Source: Crithidia expoeki
Taxonomy: Eukaryota > Euglenozoa > Kinetoplastea > Trypanosomatida > Trypanosomatidae
DNA: 64,000 nucleotides
Direction of reading: 5' to 3'
Assembly (NCBI GenBank): GCA_900240875.1
Contig: OESE01000218.1
Span: 124,001-188,000, forward strand
Shown here piece by piece: positions 37,697 to 48,669 of this stretch. The position numbers were made by a program, and so were the translations under genes. The notes beneath the pieces were generated by a model. It did no database searches. It worked only from the letters and a program-made list of their open reading frames with translations, and was not told the DNA's origin. Each line of letters opens with the position of its first letter. Position 1 is the stretch's first letter.

Positions 37697-38605
37697 CTTT
37701 GTAGCCGTAGAAACTGGGGAAAGAGAAACGACGAAAAGGGGTAGCGGTTTTGAAAAATATAAAGTTACGATTAAATACTAATATGTCTAGGTTATTGTTT
37801 TAGGCACGTGAGTAGGCAAGGTCGTGTTGGAGGTGCGTTTCAAAACGATTCGTGTTGTTGCAGGGAGAACATGAGCACGAAGCAAAGAGAAAAAAGGGAG
37901 TAAGTTGGAGTACACGAAGTGAAGTAATGCGTGCTAGAGTGAAGAGCATTCACGGACACTTTCTGAAACTGGATTCCGCAAGAACGTAATTGCCTTTTAG
38001 TAAGCGTCCCGCAACGAAAAAAGGATGTGCACTTTTTACACTTACGGTAAGCACTAGCTAACCTACATAAGAACAGGATCACACTTAAGATCGTATTTGG
38101 CAACCTTTCCTTTGCAGTCTGCAGTTTCCGTACTCCCCCCCCCCCCCTTTAAAGTAGTTGGTTAGATGCAATGACAAGAGTCGCAAAAAAGACTGCCAGA
38201 AAAAAAAAAATATCCCACCACCACCTACGGTGCTACAGTACCGCCTCCTCCACTGGTTTCTTTCACATGACAAAAGAAAAAAAAAAACGTATATATATAT
38301 ATACCCGCCTTCCTTTTTTTTAGCGCAGAGCTACCAAGAAGTCGAAAGCACGCACATGCAGCCAGTCGTACCCCTGCGCTGCTCTGAGTCCGCTTATTGC
38401 TTTCCACACGAAGCTGGATCGGGAATGCTGGTGGTCAATTTAAAAAAACAAAACCGGGGAAGGTTGTTCAGCTCCGAAGGCACAATGATCCACAAAAGCT
38501 CAGGAGAGTAAAATAGGAAAAACAAAAGAAAAAGAAGAGACGAGAAGAGGCGAAAAAGATAAATAAGACACAGGTTCGCGTGCACACCTCCCCCCCCTCC
38601 CCTTC
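37697..38605 (-). other. intergenic spacer
   Basis: Contains a C-run at about 38,136-38,149 on the plus strand (G-run in the transcript), A-runs and a short (TA)n near 38,290-38,301. C/T-rich sequence near 38,586-38,602 lies at the end of coatomer zeta. No gene supported. Confidence 0.55.
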
Positions 38606-39160
38606 TTACAGCTTCTCACGGAGGTATTTGTTGACGTTGGAGATAGCTGCGCGGGCAGTGTCGTTGCTAACATCAATCAGATACGGCTCCAGCTCGTTGG
38701 CTAAGGTCGCTGGGTCGGTCTCTAGAATAATGCCTTCATCCAGCATCTCGTCGACAGTCATGAGAAGAGCGCAGTAATTCTCTAAAAGCTGACGGGCCGT
38801 CAGCGAAGGCACGTTGAGCTCCTGCTTCAGTGCATCAACGAGCCCTGTCAAGACACTGCACAGAACCACCTCGTTCTCGTTGCCAGCACCCATCACAATT
38901 ATCGTTACATCTTCGCCAGCATGGAAGAGTACAACGTGGCCGTCCACGACGACAATTTCGCTTTCATAGGCGACGTGGTTGCTGCGGCGCGGGTCGTGGA
39001 TGGTCTGGAAAATGTTGTTCTCCAACGCGCGTTGCTTGTCCAGCGGCACCAGCGCCTTTGACGACTCGGGTGTGTCCTCGCCTACAAAGTACTTAGTAAA
39101 GATGCGTCTCCCGGTGTTATCAAGCACGATCACAGCCTGCACACGGTGCAAGAAAGTCAT
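38606..39160 (-). CDS. COPZ: coatomer subunit zeta (184 aa)
   Basis: Small subunit of the COPI coat that returns vesicles from Golgi to ER. Start at 39,160 gives MTFLHRVQAVIVLDNTGRR, the beginning of a longin-like clathrin-adaptor small-chain fold. Family motifs follow: GRRIFTKYF, the hydrophobic VVVDGHVVLFHAGEDV strands, and LLENYCALLMTVDEMLDEGIIL in the helical half. Length matches the usual 175-200 aa. The upstream in-frame codons belong to the leader. Its functional partner on the ER side, a RINT1-like tether, is at 1,737 but in another transcription unit. Confidence 0.93.
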   Translation of the reverse strand: MTFLHRVQAVIVLDNTGRRIFTKYFVGEDTPESSKALVPLDKQRALENNIFQTIHDPRRSNHVAYESEIVVVDGHVVLFHAGEDVTIIVMGAGNENEVVLCSVLTGLVDALKQELNVPSLTARQLLENYCALLMTVDEMLDEGIILETDPATLANELEPYLIDVSNDTARAAISNVNKYLREKL

Positions 39161-39802
39161 TGTGCTGCCGTTTGCGTTTAAGTTGTGAATCTTTTGGCTT
39201 TTCTTCTTTTCTTGGCGTGTTTGCACGTTTAGTATTTGAGATATAAGATATATGGTGCCACCGCGGTACGTTGCGTACGTGATGCTGTGTGGTTTGCTTC
39301 AGGAAACAAAAGATAGATAACAGTGCGTTAACGGGGAGTGGAAAAGGGAGGAGAAAGTCACTAATTGCAGCATCCAGGAGCCTAGGCATATGTGAACAAA
39401 TCAAATGAAGATCAGGCAAGGTGACACCGAAGTGAGGAAAGCATTGCAAAACTGCGCAACATTCTTAGGTGTCAGAACGCAGATTTCTTTTTTGGCCTTT
39501 TGTACGCTGGAAAGAGAAGACAGGGAGCCTCTTTTCATCGGGGGGTAAGCGATAGTTTCAGCGTCGCGTCAATGTGTTGAAAAAGAAAAAGCAGTAACAG
39601 TAAGAAATAATCAAATAAAGCAGCACGAAAACAAAAGCATGTCCGAAACACAGAGCAGAGTATGTGCAAACGTGGTTTTTTTTTTTTTTAATAACCAAAC
39701 GAGAGAAGATTACGCAGTGCAGACAAGAGAATACGTTACAAAACAAACAAAACACGCACCACACCACCATCAACTTGCAGCGTCATTCGCATCTTTACGC
39801 CT
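39161..39802 (-). other. intergenic spacer
   Basis: AT-rich, with an A/T-run at about 39,677-39,692. No gene supported. Confidence 0.55.
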
Positions 39803-41149
39803 CTAAAGAAGAGGAGTGACCTCTTCCTCGTCACTCGCTTCGCCCGACACGCACTGCGGGCAATACAGCAACCAAGGCACGGCGACAACGAAGACAGCTA
39901 GCAGGGCGTACTGGAGGTACTGCGAGACGTAATGCACACCGTCCATGTGCGCAATCGTGACCGCGAAAATATGGTGCATCGTCGTCGTCACCGCGTAGGC
40001 CGAGAAACTCACCACACACAGGTGCAGCACGGCAAAGCTAGAGCACAGCACCAACAGGGCGTTGAAGAGCAGCGCGTTCAGCATGGTGCCACGAACGCGC
40101 AACGGGTACACTACTGAGACGAGGAAACTGTTGCCGACGGTGCTGCATCCGGCGAGGGTGCACCACATTAAGTATAAAGTTAAGTAGGCGTAGACGAAAA
40201 TCGCGAGCATTGGGAGAAGTCGGTGCAGCTCCAGCAGCATCTGGTCAAGCAGCGGGTAGATCTTCAGCACATTCCACAACAGGAGGTGCAGCACCCAGAG
40301 TATCGTGACGACACCGTCGACAACGCTCAACGCGGCCTTCACGTAATAACGCAAGATGACGGCACCGGAGAGGTGAAAGGCGATCTCGTTCCGCTCGTTC
40401 TGCAGCTCTGCCTCGCGCACCTCCCGCTTAAAAAGCAACATGCGCTGTCGCTGCCGCTGATTCGGGCAACCGCCCCCGATTTCTGCGTCGAGCTGACGCC
40501 CGCGACGGAGCAGGTCCTGCACTTCCATGCTCAGCTTCACCTTCGCCACCTCGTATGCCGCCTTGGTGATCGGGCGCGGCCGGCGCAGAAAGGTGACGAC
40601 ACCCTGCACTGGCACCGCTGCGAGCCCCACACCGGCAAAGACGAAGAAGACCAGCCAGCCAAAGCTGGACACCGTGGCGACGAAGTACTCGAAAGGCAGG
40701 ACGTGGGCAAGGGTACCGTCCTTCGTGTCAATGTGACTGCCCCACAGCCACAACGCACCGAACGAAAGAAGAAACACACAATTTACAGCAGCCACCACTC
40801 CCAGTGCGGGCCGCACCTGAGCCCAGACACTGGATTGATGTGGCGACCAGCTCTCATAAAACACAAAGGCGAAGGGGCTGCCGACGAACAAGAGCAAGTA
40901 AGCGGAGGACAGCAGTCCTTTCCACGCCCACGCGAGAGAGAGGTCAGGCTTCTCTTGCTTAAGTGCCACCTCCAGTGGGAGCAGCAGCACCATGTAACAC
41001 GCAACGCTGAGAGACAGAACAACGAGCGCGCGTGGAATCCACGCATCGCCATCCTCCTTCTCCGCGCTGTACCGGCAGACAACGTAGATAGCAAGAAAGA
41101 GGATGAGGACGGCCACAACGCCAACAGTGATGAGGTCGAGAACCAGCAT
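39803..41149 (-). CDS. LMBR1/LIMR-family multipass membrane protein (448 aa)
   Basis: The protein has about nine hydrophobic segments, starting at residue 5 and running through the C-terminus, with a large basic cytosolic loop at about residues 190-260 between two groups of them. This topology and motifs such as ACYMVLLLPLEVALK and SPFAFVFYESW in the first half match the LMBR1-like proteins, lysosomal or plasma-membrane proteins of uncertain function (for example LMBD1 in cobalamin export). The last 15 residues are acidic and end in a Thr-Pro-Leu-Leu tail that could be a sorting signal. The start ATG at 41,149 is the first in frame. Alternative: another multipass family with the same topology. 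Confidence 0.72.
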   Translation of the reverse strand: MLVLDLITVGVVAVLILFLAIYVVCRYSAEKEDGDAWIPRALVVLSLSVACYMVLLLPLEVALKQEKPDLSLAWAWKGLLSSAYLLLFVGSPFAFVFYESWSPHQSSVWAQVRPALGVVAAVNCVFLLSFGALWLWGSHIDTKDGTLAHVLPFEYFVATVSSFGWLVFFVFAGVGLAAVPVQGVVTFLRRPRPITKAAYEVAKVKLSMEVQDLLRRGRQLDAEIGGGCPNQRQRQRMLLFKREVREAELQNERNEIAFHLSGAVILRYYVKAALSVVDGVVTILWVLHLLLWNVLKIYPLLDQMLLELHRLLPMLAIFVYAYLTLYLMWCTLAGCSTVGNSFLVSVVYPLRVRGTMLNALLFNALLVLCSSFAVLHLCVVSFSAYAVTTTMHHIFAVTIAHMDGVHYVSQYLQYALLAVFVVAVPWLLYCPQCVSGEASDEEEVTPLL

Positions 41150-41845
41150 TACTGGGGAGGGAACAAAAAGAAGAACTTCCTTTTTTTTATGGAATGTAAA
41201 AATGAAAAAGCTTTCGCAGCGGGCGGCGTTCCTACAGCAAGCTCGCTGGTCACTTGAGAGAAAGGGGAAGAATTAATGCCTATGCGAAGAGATTCAGCAG
41301 CAGAGTTCGGTGAAGCAAAGCGTCGTACTCTTTGATATACGGAAAAGGCTGATTGAATAATAATAACGGAACCAAACTGAAGGTAAAGTGTAGGGGCGCA
41401 AGTGTTAAGAGCAGCGATCAAATTTGATTCTCAAAACAATAGTGCGAGTTTCAGCGTGGAAGGCCTTTGACGGCAATAAGTCAAGTGCGGCAATACGTTA
41501 TCAAAACAAGTATCGCGTATACGGCAGGAAGAAGTCTCTCTTTGGCTCAAGGAAAATGAGAGCAGTGTGTTGCGACGTGAATCATGTTATTGATTTGTGT
41601 TCTTGGTCGCATACACGCAGATAAAGAGCGAAGCTTTTCTCACCACAGTAATCTCCTTGTTATTTCTCTTTTCCTTTTAGTGGTGTCGAGATGCCTCTTG
41701 ATGCGGTACAGTAGTGAGAGAAGACACCTAAATCTTCGTTTTCTATGGTTCACTTAATCCGACAACCCACTCCGATGCGGGTATAGAACGGCGAATAGTC
41801 AACAACAAAAAAAGGGAGAAAAACCACCGCTCCTACCTCGCCATG
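41150..41845 (-). other. intergenic spacer
   Basis: No gene supported. A T-run near 41,180-41,188 is simple sequence. Confidence 0.55.
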
Positions 41846-42406
41846 CTACGTGGAGAAGTACATGCGCTCTGACACATCGTTCACCATCCAAGAAATGCCT
41901 TCTAAGAGTCCTTCGCCGGTGCGCGCACTGCACGCGCACAGGTGGACGTGGCGTTTGCCCTGGCGAATCGTCCCTACATCTAGGATACGCGCAATTTCCT
42001 GCGGTGATTGCGCAGTGGGGATATCAATTTTGTTTAAAAAGACAAGCAGACTGGCACCGGCGAGCCGCTCCTCCTGCAGAAGTGTATGGAGCTCCTCTTT
42101 GCACATCTGCAAGCGCTCTACATCGTTGCTGTCCACCACCCAGATAAGACCATCTGTGCTTTCAAAGTAGTTGCGCCAGTAGCTGCGCAGACTCTGCTGT
42201 CCACCGACGTCCCATACGTTTAATGTGCAATCGCGGAAGGTGAAAGCGGTAATTTGAAACCCAAGCGTGGGGCTGATTGAACTTGTGTCCTTCCCGCAGA
42301 ACTTCTTTACGCAAGTCGTCTTGCCAGCATTGTCAAGCCCGAGCATGAGGATGCGCATCTCACGCTCCTTGCGCTTCGTCTTTTTAATAATCGAAAGGAG
42401 CCCCAT
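41846..42406 (-). CDS. ARL2: ADP-ribosylation factor-like GTPase ARL2 (186 aa)
   Basis: Small GTPase that, with tubulin cofactors, controls alpha/beta-tubulin dimer assembly and microtubule growth. The N-terminus [20 protein letters not shown] and the P-loop GLDNAGKT (residues 23-30) are followed by SPTLGFQ (switch I Thr), WDVGGQ (switch II), [20 protein letters not shown] and NKID as the base-binding motif. The sequence tracks human ARL2 along its length. Gly2 is not followed by the usual myristoylation context, as in other ARL2 proteins. A single T-run just upstream of the ATG at 42,406 is the likely splice tract. Complete and apparently functional. Confidence 0.95.
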   Translation of the reverse strand: MGLLSIIKKTKRKEREMRILMLGLDNAGKTTCVKKFCGKDTSSISPTLGFQITAFTFRDCTLNVWDVGGQQSLRSYWRNYFESTDGLIWVVDSNDVERLQMCKEELHTLLQEERLAGASLLVFLNKIDIPTAQSPQEIARILDVGTIRQGKRHVHLCACSARTGEGLLEGISWMVNDVSERMYFST

Positions 42407-43289
42407 TTTTTTTTTTCTTCCTCTGATAAATATAATAAGATTATTCTATTGTGGTTGCTCTTCACGTGTCATTTGTGTCTAAGTAAATAAACAAAAACGT
42501 GCGAGTTTTCCCTGAGTAGCTTTTTCCCCGCAAGGTAGACAATCATACCAGTCACTGGTAATCCGTCTCACTTAGCTTGAAATGCATCCAGTACACAACG
42601 AAACAGGCGAAAGCGTAAAAAAGAGAATAGCCCATGCAGTTGCAATGAGATAGTTTCTGGCATAAGAGTGAGAAGGGTTGCCGAAGAGGAGGGTGCAGTG
42701 GAAGGGAAAAAATGTTGACGAGAGAAAAAAAAAAAAGATAAGCACTGCGATTCTTCGAAGCAGCCACAAAAACCCGCTTTCAGCAGCACGCAAAGCAGCC
42801 CCACTCCTACCTCCCTTGATAAAACGGAGTGAAGCTGCAGAAAAGCATAGTGTGGTGCTGTTCGCACGACCCCTTTTCAAGAATTGCCAATGTCACTATA
42901 CTAATAGCGCAGAGGGAGAGGACGGTGTGCCACCGTCGTCAAGTACACACACACAAAAAAAAAAGGTTACCTAACAACTCATGCGATGCTCAACAACCAC
43001 ATCGCTTTACCGCTAAGAGCACCTCGCCATCTGCTCAAAGCTTCCACGCCCTTCGCGATATTTTTACTTTGTGGTTACCTTACTTTTCCTATCTACGGAG
43101 AGGGAATACGAAAATCAGAAAGAACACTAAATCCTACAAAGAAAGAAACCACACACGCTTATAAAAAAAAAAAGCGAACCGAACTTGGTGCAACGCTTTT
43201 GTCTGCAGAGAGCCTCAACTAGCGCTTCCATGAATCACAAAAGACATCACAAAGAGAATGCTCTGGCGGGCGCCACACTGTCTACAAGA
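42407..43289 (-). other. intergenic spacer
   Basis: AT-rich. A small frame ending at 42,552 could give a 27-residue hydrophobic peptide (MGYSLFYAFACFVVYW and more) starting at 42,632, but nothing else supports it. Confidence 0.45.
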
Positions 43290-43649
43290 TTACCACCAAG
43301 CGGCCAGACGGATACTATCGTCGTAGCGCTCAATAGACTTGTGCAGGATGTGCATAAAGGCAAACACGGGGAACATGGACAGCACGTAGAACTGCATCAT
43401 GTTGTATAGCCAGGTGCCCCAGCGGGAGCCGAGGGAGAAGTAGGTGCGCACCTGCATAAAGTCCGAATAACGCTGCTCCACGCCGGCAAGGTCCCAGCTC
43501 TTGTTGAAGTCACGTTTGTGGTACTTCGACTCGGTGGCTTCGTACTCCAGGCGGCGCTTCTGCTCCGTGCGTCCCCAGCCGTACAGCGTAGGGCCAGGGC
43601 GAGCCGGGGCGCGGTTCACCTGACAACGGATCATCGAGCGACGAAGCAT
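43290..43649 (-). CDS. small single-span protein, probably mitochondrial (119 aa)
   Basis: No named family recognised. The N-terminus MLRRSMIRCQVNRAPARPG is basic and acid-free, a likely mitochondrial presequence. A hydrophobic aromatic segment at about residues 81-103 (WLYNMMQFYVLSMFPVFAF) is a probable inner-membrane span, followed by a short tail ending LAAWW. Length and layout fit an accessory subunit of a respiratory complex or ATP synthase. This is inference from composition. High coding GC and a clean frame support it as a gene. Confidence 0.75.
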   Translation of the reverse strand: MLRRSMIRCQVNRAPARPGPTLYGWGRTEQKRRLEYEATESKYHKRDFNKSWDLAGVEQRYSDFMQVRTYFSLGSRWGTWLYNMMQFYVLSMFPVFAFMHILHKSIERYDDSIRLAAWW

Positions 43650-44380
43650 TTTTACTGGAGCGCACTGTGAAGAGTGTGTTTTTTGTTAGTTTGGTCTTAC
43701 GGGTGGAGTTAATTAGAAACGTGAAAGGAACTCGCCGTGAAAAGCCACCGGGTGATTCTACTTGCGTTTATGTGTACTTACTACTGTAATAACAACGGAC
43801 TAGGGCGATACTGCGAGGAGACAAAGGAGATGGGAAGAGAATGGAAGGAGTGAATGGTGTCGAGTAATCGATTGTGAGAAGAAACAAAGGGAAGCGGTTG
43901 CGATGTAGTTCATCTCTAAAAGCTGCGTTATTGTCGATGATTGAAAAAGCACACACACTTTAGAAAAAGCAATGCGATGAGTTAGGTAGCATGCGCACGT
44001 AGTCAGCTGCCGGACGAAAAACACGGGAGCTTGCTTTCAATAAACAATCACGTCTCGCGCCGAACGAAAACGCAGATTAAAAAAAGCGATGACTTATTTC
44101 CGAGCACAGAGCACTGCGGGAGAGAGCTTGTAGACGATGCGAATAACGGCCATTATCGAAATCTGTGGAGAGAAAACGAAAACCAGCAAAGCAGCAAACG
44201 GAAAGAACGAGAATCAAAAATAAAACGCTCTGAAGACCACTTGCTGTTTAAATACACAGAGAAGGCAACACAATACGCCAAACAAAAAAAAAATGTAATT
44301 ATCCGCCCAGTAAAATAAAATGTGAAGAGTCTACTGTTGACATGTTTGAGAGTTAACGCTCCGCAAGCTGCCATATTTAC
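43650..44380 (-). other. intergenic spacer
   Basis: AT-rich, no gene supported on either strand. Confidence 0.55.
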
Positions 44381-45256
44381 TTAAAATCGGCGGGAGAAGT
44401 GACCGCCCTTGTGACCGCCACGGTAATTGCCACCACCAATAGGATACCCAATTGACCCGCCCATGGTCCTAAACAGCGCGTACGTTACGGCAAATGGAAT
44501 CGAGCTCTTGAAAGTAGTTTGAATAGCACCGTGAAGAAAAAAGCGCAGCCCTTCCTCGCGCGCCATCGCGCGGAAAATGCCTCCAGCCTCGCGGAAGACC
44601 GCCGTCTCGGCCGCCACGTAGTCATGGAAGCGGTGCAGCCCACCGGAGCGTTCGCTCTGGTGCATGGCGGATCGGAACGAGTTCCGCACGGGAGTGGTCA
44701 GAAAGGTCATGAGAGCGTGGATGCGGAACGCGTTCCAAAAGTCCCCCACAAAGGAGCTGCTGTACATTTGCTGGAGAACCGCCAATGAAATGCCGTACCA
44801 TAGCACTCCGATGATGGACCCCGCAAGAGCTCCCGGGAAGAAGGACAGTACACCAAAGTGCTTGGCGCTACAGGTGATGCAGTCCAACACGCCAGAGTAG
44901 CCGCGCTGCTCGAGTTTGTTGTAGCGGGAGCCACCGCCGTTCATGCGGTATGCCACGGTGCGCACAAACATCTTTGTGTACCCTAAAAGGAAGCCTCCAA
45001 GAACCGCACCGCTCGCGCCACCCGCTCCGATAGCGTAGCCAAAGTACAAGGCTGCCTGCGGAGTGCCCAGCAGCAAAGGCTGGGATGGAGTGCCGAGCAT
45101 GCCCTTGTACCGCTTCATGCAAAAGTCACCCATATCACTCATCTTCGGTAGACTTTGCATGTTAAATGACTTGACGAAATCACGATATGGGTAGAGGACA
45201 AAAACAGTTGCCACGCTGCTTCCGTAAGCCAGGGCCCCGGTAAGAAGAGACGACAT
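44381..45256 (-). CDS. mitochondrial-carrier-like protein (291 aa)
   Basis: Probably an inner-membrane solute carrier of the MCF superfamily, but divergent. Three repeats can be traced. The first has VFVLYPYRDFVKSF at residues 18-31, which has Pro-x-x-Asp instead of the usual Pro-x-[DE]-x-x-[KR]. The second has DCITCSAKHFGVLSFFPGALAG at about 120-145. The third has AREEGLRFFLHGAIQTTFKSSIPF near 240. Each is followed by a hydrophobic helix. The Gly/Arg-rich C-terminus (GGNYRGGHKGGHFSRRF) is unusual for the family. Substrate cannot be assigned. The ATG at 45,256 is the start, since the upstream in-frame codon is GTG. Degenerate carrier motifs suggest either a non-transporting member or a kinetoplastid-specific carrier. 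Confidence 0.65.
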   Translation of the reverse strand: MSSLLTGALAYGSSVATVFVLYPYRDFVKSFNMQSLPKMSDMGDFCMKRYKGMLGTPSQPLLLGTPQAALYFGYAIGAGGASGAVLGGFLLGYTKMFVRTVAYRMNGGGSRYNKLEQRGYSGVLDCITCSAKHFGVLSFFPGALAGSIIGVLWYGISLAVLQQMYSSSFVGDFWNAFRIHALMTFLTTPVRNSFRSAMHQSERSGGLHRFHDYVAAETAVFREAGGIFRAMAREEGLRFFLHGAIQTTFKSSIPFAVTYALFRTMGGSIGYPIGGGNYRGGHKGGHFSRRF

Positions 45257-45960
45257 TTTCACTGCAGGTGATGTTGCTGTTGTTTGAGGGTGTCTTGTTC
45301 CCTTCTAACGCGGTGATGTTTGTTTCTTAAGGTTCGTATTTGATGTCAGGCGACAACAAAAGAAACGCAAGAGGCAAAGAGAAATTGAACCGCAAAAAGA
45401 AGTGCGCTGTGGAAAAAAAAAAATTCAGTTGATGATAAAAACCCCCAAGCGGACTTGCGAAGTGCACGTGCACTCTTGGTTCCATTTCGAGAGAGAGAGA
45501 AAAAAAAAAGAAACGAATGTCAAAGCAAAAGTAATAAACAACTACTTCGTTCAGGCACCTTCAATCCAAACAACAAAGTTGACCTCCTTGGACACCAAAA
45601 AATACCAAAAGGAATTCCTGATCATTATAGTTATCTATATTGCTGTCTTTTCATCAGTTTATTCAGTTGTAGTTCCAGCTTGATCAAAGCAGAAACACTA
45701 CCAACGTGCTTCAAATCTAAAAATGTGTGGCTATGGGTGCCCCGAGAAAAAAGGCAACGTTTGTCAGCGCAGTGGTTTAGAAAGACTCTTTCCTCTTGTA
45801 AGCAGAAGTTCTTTTTTGATCTTTGATTCTTAGATGAGCAGCAGATAGAAGAAAAGGAACCCAACGCTGCGGTCTACAAATCAAAACTATTCCTGCGGCA
45901 AGGTTGCAGCTGTGCATAGAATCTCCTCAACAACATTCTTCTGTATCATCACTTTCGTGC
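45257..45960 (-). other. intergenic spacer
   Basis: AT-rich, with A-runs near 45,412-45,423 and 45,499-45,510. No gene supported. Confidence 0.55.
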
Positions 45961-46908
45961 TCAAGCAGGCTCAAAAAGGTTGTTCTGCGTACTCAAGTCG
46001 ACACTTTTGCGAAGTCCTAGTCGGCCAGGGACCTGAAGCTGGTCGGCATTGAACAGCTCCCATTGTTCAATTTCAACAAGCGAAAAGGCGTCAGCAGCTT
46101 GTTTGATCCGGCGCGAAAGTTTGATATTGTGCTGCAGCAGCTGATCCTGCGACACCCAAAGTCCGCGGTTGGGAAGTTTGCGGACAAAAGGATTTGATGT
46201 GCACGCCCCTGTCAACGCATTCATTCCGAGTGGGATACTTGCAGGAATAGAAAGCTCCGATGCTGACGTTGAGGCCTGACTCACAATGCTACGTACCAAC
46301 GGATGCAGCTTGTACTCATCAATGGCCTCCACATCGCCGATTCCAATAATGCTTGCCGATAAGCTTATCACGATGGACTCGCTTCCGTCTTTTATCTGTA
46401 AGAAACCTGACTTTAGCCCGGGATGATCTTTGCGAATCCAGAACGGCGAGACAAAGCCCAACTCCGCAGAAGCAGCTTGCAGATTGTCCACCACCTCCTC
46501 ACGTGCGAAGAACAGCCCAGTGAGCCCGTCGCGTGGAGTTATTGGCTTTTTGTTAGATTGATTCAACAGCTCGGTGACGTCTCTTTCCAAATAAAAAACC
46601 CGTGGCTCAAAGTCACGTGCAGAATCTTCGGGGTTGATAAAGTGTGTAGGCAAAGGCAATGTGTATTTGGTCGCGCTAATCTCATCAGCTGAGTCGCTAA
46701 CTGCCCACCTTGGAACAAAGCGTTGCACTGTCGCGCTTTTGACAAACTGGTCGTACTTACTTCTGTCATTATTGTGCAGCTGCGCGAGTAGCGACATCGC
46801 GTTATGGCTTTGAAACCCTGTGCTTCCGGCAATGCTGTTGCAAAGCTTCCCGAGCTGCCGCGCAGGCGAGAGCGTCTTGGTTGCAGGCGCTTTTCGCCGG
46901 AAAGACAT
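45961..46908 (-). CDS. hypothetical protein with basic N-terminus, possibly mitochondrial (315 aa)
   Basis: No family recognised. The start at 46,908 gives MSFRRKAPATKTLSPARQLG, basic and acid-free to about residue 40, which would suit mitochondrial import. The rest is a mixed alpha/beta globular sequence without membrane spans, including SPFWIRKDHPGLKSGFLQIK and a hydrophobic IVISLSASIIGIGDVEAID strand region. About 50 further in-frame codons upstream, starting from a non-ATG codon, include Met codons but lie in AT-rich sequence and are likely leader. Coding GC is lower than in genes at 24-44 kb. Confidence 0.7.
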   Translation of the reverse strand: MSFRRKAPATKTLSPARQLGKLCNSIAGSTGFQSHNAMSLLAQLHNNDRSKYDQFVKSATVQRFVPRWAVSDSADEISATKYTLPLPTHFINPEDSARDFEPRVFYLERDVTELLNQSNKKPITPRDGLTGLFFAREEVVDNLQAASAELGFVSPFWIRKDHPGLKSGFLQIKDGSESIVISLSASIIGIGDVEAIDEYKLHPLVRSIVSQASTSASELSIPASIPLGMNALTGACTSNPFVRKLPNRGLWVSQDQLLQHNIKLSRRIKQAADAFSLVEIEQWELFNADQLQVPGRLGLRKSVDLSTQNNLFEPA

Positions 46909-47679
46909 TGCTCTTCGATCTTTTGTTCTTAACTCGTCTGGGTTTCTGAAGCGCTCCACGGTAGAAGAACAGAAGGGGAAGGTGGTGAAAAGCACGTCAC
47001 TTGACTTGTTGTTCACTTGTGCAAAGCACATAAAACATGAGTAACTTTTTTTCTGCAACGCCGTTGGCTAATACAATGCGCCAGAAAAGCAGAAGAGGAC
47101 GAATAAAGACAGACAGATGATTCTTGAGGGAAAACTTTAAAAAGGAAAAAAAAGAAGCAGGGTAAAGGAAACCTGCTCTTTTTATTTCGCTAACTGCTTC
47201 CTGAAGTAGGAAAAAAAAAGGGTGTAACACCTCTACTTAAACGCTTCAGGAGGGCATCTGAAGCAGAGTTTTCGGCGTTTTTCTCCATTAAATGTCCTTT
47301 TTTTTTTTAGGCTGGAAGCTCTTAAAATTTGGGATCGCATACAAGAATTTTCAACTTTTTTTTTGGAAAACTACTATTTAATCTTGCTGCGATGCACCAA
47401 GGTCTGTGGGTCCCCAAAACGGCATGCACATCTAATCAGAATACTCATCAGACAACATGTAAGAAGGAAAACTGTACACGCGTGCTGACCTATAAGAAAA
47501 AAAAAAAGAGCAAATGGGTATATGTTTTCGGCAAAAAAAAAAAAAGAGCAGGCAAAGAAAAAAAAAAAAACGGTCATCGTGTGCATGTATGTATTACCTG
47601 GAAAGACTTCGATGAGCCAGATAGAAGAGAAGTAGTTAATTAATGCTGTATGTACGGGCGGAAAAATCCGATGAGGCAA
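46909..47679 (-). other. intergenic spacer
   Basis: AT-rich with several A-runs (47,500-47,565). No gene supported. Confidence 0.55.
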
Positions 47680-48669
47680 CTATCTAACTGGTCGATGAGA
47701 CTGGTGGAGCATCGCGTGGAGTTTGGACTCTAGATTTGTCCTTAGAGCCTCCGTTTCGTCGCTGGATATCGAGTCAAGCAGATCAGTCACGTTGCGCAGA
47801 ACGTTTTTGCATTCCAAGGCAAATTCTCTGCGAAGTAGTTCCACTCTCGAACGTTCATCTCGGCACAGGTCTTTCTCCTTTCGCACTCTTGTGGAAAACT
47901 CGACCTCATGCAGAAGCAGAAGATCGGTCGTACTTTTAAGCTGAGATAGTTTCTCATCATTTTGTGCTAACAGTTGCTTGACCTGCAAGTTAAATATATG
48001 AAAAAAACTTGTCAAAAGAGAACACCGAGCTTCAAATTCGTAGCTAGTGGTGCGGTCGCGCAACGAGCGCTCATCTAACTCTAAGCGCACTCGCCGGTAA
48101 AAGTTGAACGCCTCGTCATCCAGTTCTTGTGCTTTTACGCTGATTTGTTGATCTTTGTCTCGAATGTCGCAAAGACAGCCCTTGGCAGCATCTACAGCCT
48201 CACGACTGTACTGCAGCTCTGCGCTCAACGCCTTTTTGCACGCAGAAAGGCCTGCTTCAAATTCAGCCCTGTTGCTCTCGAAGTTGTTTAATCTGAGCCA
48301 AAACGCATCCTCGCGCAATGCAAGCGCCGCTGCGCGCTCAGCACACTCCCTTTCACGACGATCAACCATCAGAAGTCGTGACGAGAGCTCGGACGCTAGT
48401 GTGCACAGTTTGCTACTGTGCTTCTTTGCCTCTTCTTCGAGAAGAGTTATTGAATCTTGATATAAGCGTTCAAGCTCAGCAGCATTATCACTTTCTTGGG
48501 CAAGCTTAGATTGAAGCAAAGCGATGTACTTTCTCAGCTCGATATTGGTCGCAACCTCTTCCCCCAGCTTTTTGCGTAGTAGCTTTGTCTCCTTTTTCTT
48601 TTTTCGATAAAAATTCTTGAAGAGACCGTCAAGTTCGCCATATTGCGCAGCAAAATCGGTGTCACCCAT
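47680..48669 (-). CDS. coiled-coil protein of unknown function (329 aa)
   Basis: No family recognised. Starts MGDTDFAAQYGELDGLFKNF. Gly2 without a Ser/Thr at position 6 makes myristoylation unlikely. Residues 20-175 are a heptad-rich coiled coil, followed by a second helical region from about 215 to 320. No signal peptide or membrane span. With the 853-aa gene next to it and the giant gene at 57,859 it forms a run of coiled-coil genes on both sides of the divergent switch. Role could be flagellar, basal body or nuclear envelope; not decided by the sequence. Confidence 0.75.
   Translation of the reverse strand: MGDTDFAAQYGELDGLFKNFYRKKKKETKLLRKKLGEEVATNIELRKYIALLQSKLAQESDNAAELERLYQDSITLLEEEAKKHSSKLCTLASELSSRLLMVDRRERECAERAAALALREDAFWLRLNNFESNRAEFEAGLSACKKALSAELQYSREAVDAAKGCLCDIRDKDQQISVKAQELDDEAFNFYRRVRLELDERSLRDRTTSYEFEARCSLLTSFFHIFNLQVKQLLAQNDEKLSQLKSTTDLLLLHEVEFSTRVRKEKDLCRDERSRVELLRREFALECKNVLRNVTDLLDSISSDETEALRTNLESKLHAMLHQSHRPVR

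Noticed and set aside
42552-42632. 27-residue hydrophobic peptide upstream of ARL2
   Set aside because: Very short, in AT-rich spacer, with no processing signal or conservation evidence available.
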